DNA from: Balneolaceae bacterium
GTDB taxonomy: Bacteria; Bacteroidota; Rhodothermia; Balneolales; Balneolaceae
Length of the DNA stretch: 55,677 nucleotides
Direction of reading: 5' to 3'
Assembly: GCA_007131725.1 (NCBI GenBank)
Contig: SLPZ01000167.1
Coordinates: 1 to 55,677, forward strand
The notes beneath the pieces are model-generated. The model worked only from the letters and a program-made list of their open reading frames with translations. It ran no database searches and had not been told where the DNA came from. Of the stretch, positions 52,153 to 55,677 are shown in pieces. The first letter of the stretch is position 1; the number at the start of each line of letters is the position of its first letter. The position numbers and the translations under genes were made by a program.

Positions 52153-54333
52153 CTAAAACATATACCCAACCTGCACTTCCGCATGGAATCGGTTCAGTGA
52201 GCTGTGTGATAACCTGAGTTCAAGCGGGCCTATGAGAGTCAGGTTTCCAATACTTAATGAGATGGCTTTTACGGGAGAGTCTCTGTCAACGTCGATATTC
52301 CACTTTCGCATAAATCTGCCGGCATACACATCAAGTCCTAAAAACCAGTTTCTTGAAAATTCTGCCTGAAGGCCGGTTGTGGCCATTTGAACATTTCTTG
52401 AATTTAACGCATGCTGAGAAACTCCGCCAAAGCGGATGACATCAAAATAGGGTTCGTAGCGGTTGGGTGTGAGCCAGTATCCCCAGGGCAAATCCCGCCC
52501 GGTGGTGTATCCAAGCCAGAATCCATGCCTGAAAGTAAGAAAATCGGTAATAGCAATATTTCCGTAATAGTAAAACCGTGATGAAGTAAAGGTAATCGGG
52601 CTGAAAAACAGTGGGTTGCTTGCAACGGTTTCAATTACAAGTTTTCTGCCGCGTTCCGGAAACGATTTCCGATTCAGGTTGTCGCGCATGTAGCGGAGAA
52701 AAAACGCATGATAATCATCTGCGGAAGCACCGATACTTTCCGGGTTGATCTTATTTCTATGAAACGTAAAATCTTTTCGTATTCCAACGGATAAAAGATT
52801 ATTCGTACTGAAAAAATTTGCCCACATCAATTCACCGCGAATGGTTTCGTTTTCGTGAAGTGCGATACGTTCTCCATCATTGTACCATTCAACATTTTCG
52901 GTTATATATTTGGCTGAAGTCATAAATGCCGATCGCGATTCAAACAGAGAATAATAGACATGCTCGGCTCTTACATTCATTCTCTCGCCCAACCTCGCTT
53001 CAAACCTGGCAATAGATTCGGTATCGAACGGGTTTTGAATTGAGAGATTCAATAACAGGGAGGCTTTCGAGGAACCCTCATACCTCATTCCCACACCCAG
53101 CCGGTTTTCAATATTTTCCTCAATTTTGAGATGAAGAACGAATTGATCATCATCAGGCTCAAGCCGGTAGAGCACGTTGTTTATGTATCGTGAGCTGTAA
53201 AGCCGGGTCACATTATTTTCGATGATGTCCGGATCTAAAGCGGTGCCGGGAGTAAAATCAAGCAGGTCCAGAAAAAATTGATCGTCATAAATGGAATTCC
53301 CTTCAATGATTATTTCACGTACAGGAATGGGAGTCGGTGGTGGATTATTCGGCCGTTGCAGCAGTTGTCCGGTTTGTAATTCTGCAATTTTTTTGAATGC
53401 TTCAAGATGCTTTTTCCCGGTTTGTACGCCAAGTTCAAGGATCTCACCCGCTTTGCCAAAATCGGAAGATGAATAATTTTCAATCCCATCTACTTCAAAA
53501 TAATAGTCAGCAAGTTCTTTCTGAATATTTACATTGTCGATGATGCGGAAGCGAATTGCCTGATCCATGACTGAGGTCAGGGAGGTTAATTGTTCCTTTG
53601 TTTGAAGTTTTGAACCAACATCAACGGCTATTACAAAATCCGCTCCCATATCATAAGCTTCCTGAACGGGCAGGTTATTAATTAAACCACCGTCCACATA
53701 AAGCCTGCCATCAATTTCATGCGGTGCAAAAAAAGAGGGAATTGACATGCTGGCCCTTAAAACGTCTGGCAGGTATCCGGACCGGAAAACTTTAGCTTTT
53801 CCGGTTTCCAAATCAGTACCGATGGCCGCGAAAGGTATTTGAAATTCATTAAAGCTTTGAATGTGGTTCACATTCCAGGTAATCCGGTTCAAATAAGTGT
53901 AAATATCTTGTCCGCTGATGATTCCGGCAGGCAGCGCGATGCTCCTGCGCTGAAAAGGAAAGCTCACAATCGTGCGTTCATCGAAGATTTTTTCATAATT
54001 GGAGGCATAAATTCGCTGCGGACGTTCAGAAAACAGATCACGAAAATCACTTGAGAGGGCAATTTCACGAAGCTGGGCAGGTGTGTAACCAATAGCATAA
54101 AATGCTCCCACCAGTGCACCCATGCTGGTTCCGGTTATGTAATCTACCCGAACTCCGGCTTCTTCAAGTGCTTCGATAATACCAACATGTGCAATCCCTT
54201 TTGCACCTCCGCCGGAAAGCACCAGCCCGATCCGCAATGAATCTTGTCCGGCATCCTGGTTGTGTTGAGCGAGGAGATGTCCGTTACTATAGATCAGAAA
54301 AACCAGGAATGCTAAAAATGAAGAACTTCTCAT
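52153..54333 (-). CDS. Patatin-like phospholipase with POTRA and outer-membrane barrel
   Basis: The 726-residue protein starts with a signal peptide (FLAFLVFLIYSNGHLLAQ). The patatin domain shows the oxyanion glycine loop GGGAKG (41-46), the nucleophile GTSMG (Ser70) and VDGG with Asp214, so the Ser-Asp dyad is intact. A POTRA-like segment (PIPVREIIIEGNSIYDDQFFLDLLDFTPGT, about 335-375) and a C-terminal Omp85-type barrel of about 350 residues follow, ending AEVQVGYMF. This PlpD/RssA-type layout predicts an outer-membrane protein that carries or exports a lipase/phospholipase. ATG 54333 is preferred over TTG 54348. It is convergent with the ompH operon. Confidence 0.93.
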   Translation of the reverse strand: MRSSSFLAFLVFLIYSNGHLLAQHNQDAGQDSLRIGLVLSGGGAKGIAHVGIIEALEEAGVRVDYITGTSMGALVGAFYAIGYTPAQLREIALSSDFRDLFSERPQRIYASNYEKIFDERTIVSFPFQRRSIALPAGIISGQDIYTYLNRITWNVNHIQSFNEFQIPFAAIGTDLETGKAKVFRSGYLPDVLRASMSIPSFFAPHEIDGRLYVDGGLINNLPVQEAYDMGADFVIAVDVGSKLQTKEQLTSLTSVMDQAIRFRIIDNVNIQKELADYYFEVDGIENYSSSDFGKAGEILELGVQTGKKHLEAFKKIAELQTGQLLQRPNNPPPTPIPVREIIIEGNSIYDDQFFLDLLDFTPGTALDPDIIENNVTRLYSSRYINNVLYRLEPDDDQFVLHLKIEENIENRLGVGMRYEGSSKASLLLNLSIQNPFDTESIARFEARLGERMNVRAEHVYYSLFESRSAFMTSAKYITENVEWYNDGERIALHENETIRGELMWANFFSTNNLLSVGIRKDFTFHRNKINPESIGASADDYHAFFLRYMRDNLNRKSFPERGRKLVIETVASNPLFFSPITFTSSRFYYYGNIAITDFLTFRHGFWLGYTTGRDLPWGYWLTPNRYEPYFDVIRFGGVSQHALNSRNVQMATTGLQAEFSRNWFLGLDVYAGRFMRKWNIDVDRDSPVKAISLSIGNLTLIGPLELRLSHSSLNRFHAEVQVGYMF

Positions 54334-54424
54334 ACTTAAAACTGACAAAATCAGTTGCGGACAATGAATAGTTTAAAATGTTTGCTATTCTTTAAATTTA
54401 TTGAATTTGATAAACAGCAAAAAA

Positions 54425-55537
54425 TTATCGAACCCGTTTTCTTCTGTTTTTGATGTAATCTTCAAAAATATAACTGCCCAAATTGTTCAGTGAGGCGTAA
54501 TAAGCGCGCCCCTGGTTGGCTTCAGTCAATTCCCGGACAAAATTTTGAAGATAGGGGTCGCTGGCAATCATAAATGTAGTAATGTCGATGCCCTCTCTCC
54601 GGCACATTACAGCTTCGTCTAAAACCTTGTTAACAATTTTGCGATCGATGCCGAAACTGTTTTTGTACAGTTTGCCGTGCTCAAACATGCAGGACGGCTT
54701 GCCGTCTGTAATCATAAAAATCTGTTTATTCGAGAATTTTTTCCGCTGCAAAATATGGCGTGCAACCTGCAGCCCGTGCCGTGTGTTGGTATGATACGGG
54801 CCAACCTTGAGATAGGGGAGATCTTTAATTTGAATTTTCCAGGCTTCGTTACCAAAAGCCACAATATCCAGAGAATCTTTGGCATAATTGCTCATAATGA
54901 GTTCAGAAAGGGCCATTGCCACTTTTTTTGCCGGTGTGATACGGTCTTCTCCATACAAAATCATGGAGTGGCTCAGGTCTATCAGAAGAACCGTTGATAC
55001 GGAAGTGTAGTGATCGGTGTTGTAGACCCGAAGGTCTTTTTCTCTGAGCTGAAACTGATCGATGGAACTGTGCTTCAGCATGTTCATCATGGTGCCGGTG
55101 CTGTCGATGTGGGAAATGTCGTCGCCCGGTTTCCAGTCGCGCGTCTCCGGCTGACGCTCAAGCCCTTTTCCGGTATAGTTTGTTTTATGATTTCCGCTGC
55201 CGCCCTTTTTTAGCTGATTGAAAATTTCTTCAAGTGCTTTCTGGCGTATGCTTCGGTCGGTTTTTGCAGTGGGCACCATGATGGATTGTTCTTCATCAAA
55301 CTGAATGTATCCGCGATCCTTTAAATCTTCAATAAAATCACCGATACCATAACCATCATCAAATTGATCGGTAATTTGGTGCTCTTCATCAATCTGGTTC
55401 AGCCAGCGAAGTGCCTGGGATACATCCCCTCCGGAAATGGTTAAAAGTTCCTGGAAAAGATTCCAAAGAGTATCAAATGGAGTTTTGCCGTGTTGCCGGT
55501 TAAAGCGTTCATCCCATTTTGTGTAGATAAAATGCAT
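54425..55537 (-). CDS. von Willebrand factor A domain protein
   Basis: The 370-residue cytoplasmic protein (no signal) has an N-terminal helical part and a VWA domain from about 180. LLIDLSHSM supplies the metal-ion site DxSxS (about 186-190), and IFMITDGKPSC and GIDITTFMIASDPYL are later VWA segments. The mid-region with ALEEIFNQLKKGGSGNH and RDWKPGDDIS resembles proteins partnered with MoxR AAA ATPases. No ATPase gene is in the window; it may lie beyond either end of this transcript. Function cannot be assigned beyond a metal-dependent protein-binding scaffold. Confidence 0.82.
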   Translation of the reverse strand: MHFIYTKWDERFNRQHGKTPFDTLWNLFQELLTISGGDVSQALRWLNQIDEEHQITDQFDDGYGIGDFIEDLKDRGYIQFDEEQSIMVPTAKTDRSIRQKALEEIFNQLKKGGSGNHKTNYTGKGLERQPETRDWKPGDDISHIDSTGTMMNMLKHSSIDQFQLREKDLRVYNTDHYTSVSTVLLIDLSHSMILYGEDRITPAKKVAMALSELIMSNYAKDSLDIVAFGNEAWKIQIKDLPYLKVGPYHTNTRHGLQVARHILQRKKFSNKQIFMITDGKPSCMFEHGKLYKNSFGIDRKIVNKVLDEAVMCRREGIDITTFMIASDPYLQNFVRELTEANQGRAYYASLNNLGSYIFEDYIKNRRKRVR

Positions 55538-55592
55538 AAGAAGAAAACCGTTTTGTACCTAAAAATCCCATTTGAGTGTGGTAAAAACATGA

Positions 55593-55663
55593 AAAGGTGC
55601 CCCTAAAGTGTTATATTACAGTGATTTATAAAGATAACAAAACACCAATTAGGAGGCACCTTT
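55593..55663 (+). promoter_or_regulatory. Leader inverted repeat hiding a strong ribosome-binding site
   Basis: AAAGGTGCC (55593-55601) pairs with GGCACCTTT (55655-55663). The pairing continues through CCTAA/TTAGG and GTGTT/AACAC with a bulge or two. The right arm includes the strong Shine-Dalgarno AGGAGG (55651-55656) eight bases before an ATG, so folding would block translation. Such a layout is typical near the left end of insertion sequences, but no transposase sequence is available to confirm. Confidence 0.5.
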
Positions 55664-55677
55664 ATGGTGAAGGAAAC
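55664..55677 (+). CDS. Start of an unidentified gene, cut by the window edge
   Basis: ATG 55664 with AGGAGG at 55651-55656 opens a frame MVKE that is cut after 14 bases. The very strong ribosome-binding site contrasts with the weak ones elsewhere in the window. A transposase is a reasonable guess given the hairpin, but cannot be told from four codons. Confidence 0.4.

Overview
This window is a stretch of a bacterial chromosome with moderate GC. Gene content points to the Bacteroidota/Balneolota (FCB) lineage. The supporting signs are a fused alpha/beta 2-oxo-acid dehydrogenase E1, a NagB-PIG-L fusion glucosamine-6-phosphate deaminase, a DUF1343 (NamZ-type) lipoprotein, a DUF255 thioredoxin-like protein, a bamA followed by three tandem ompH/skp genes, and weak Shine-Dalgarno sequences. 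Many proteins are acidic, which fits a marine or halophilic member such as a Balneola/Gracilimonas relative. That placement is inference, because no marker beyond a 5S rRNA is present.

Layout. 1-160: 5S rRNA and terminator, the tail of an rRNA operon. 0.2-8.2 kb: acyl-CoA dehydrogenase, Zn-ligand-less sirtuin, an SGNH-like protein that has lost key residues, a small exported protein, an SDR, hisC, and the fused E1. 8.19-8.64 kb: a four-helix-bundle (23S-IVS-type) gene enclosed in a 30-nt inverted repeat, abutting the 3' end of an alkD-like gene. 9.4-14.4 kb: marC, then glpD and glpK with a GntR/UTRA regulator whose probable operator is visible. 14.7-23.3 kb: an amino-sugar/chitooligosaccharide locus (SLC45-like permease, NagB-PIG-L, ROK kinase, GH20 hexosaminidase, LacI regulator). 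23.37-24.47 kb: a GxxExxY gene bracketed by three copies of a ~110-bp palindromic-ended repeat. 24.6-35.9 kb: mixed metabolism (crotonase, DUF255, phosphotriesterase-like lipoprotein, GH12-like protein, mgsA, ndk, NamZ-like, rlmB), with intergenic gaps full of small palindromes. 36-41.6 kb: pyrG, nudix, amidohydrolase, nadE. 41.9-52 kb: an envelope block (MltD-like transglycosylase, CtpA-like protease, PHP phosphoesterase, ribH, uppS, bamA, ompH x3). 52-55.5 kb: patatin/outer-membrane-barrel protein and a VWA protein. The window ends in a leader hairpin and the first codons of another gene.

How the genes work together. The 14.7-23.3 kb locus would release GlcNAc from beta-linked oligomers outside the cytoplasm, import the sugar, phosphorylate it, and then deacetylate and deaminate it into glycolysis. 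glpK/glpD feed glycerol into the same trunk. MltD, NamZ, UppS, BamA and the OmpH proteins serve peptidoglycan and outer-membrane building.

The most unusual content is the set of small-gene-plus-palindrome cassettes: four-helix-bundle at 8.2 kb and GxxExxY at 23.4 kb. Neither has a transposase. Around them lies a varied collection of short palindromes at 27.6, 31.8-34.3 and 50.3 kb. Other points of interest are an ORF split by an in-frame TGA (29.7-30.4 kb), a GH12-like protein with Asp at the nucleophile position, and an MFS permease with a TM2-like insert.
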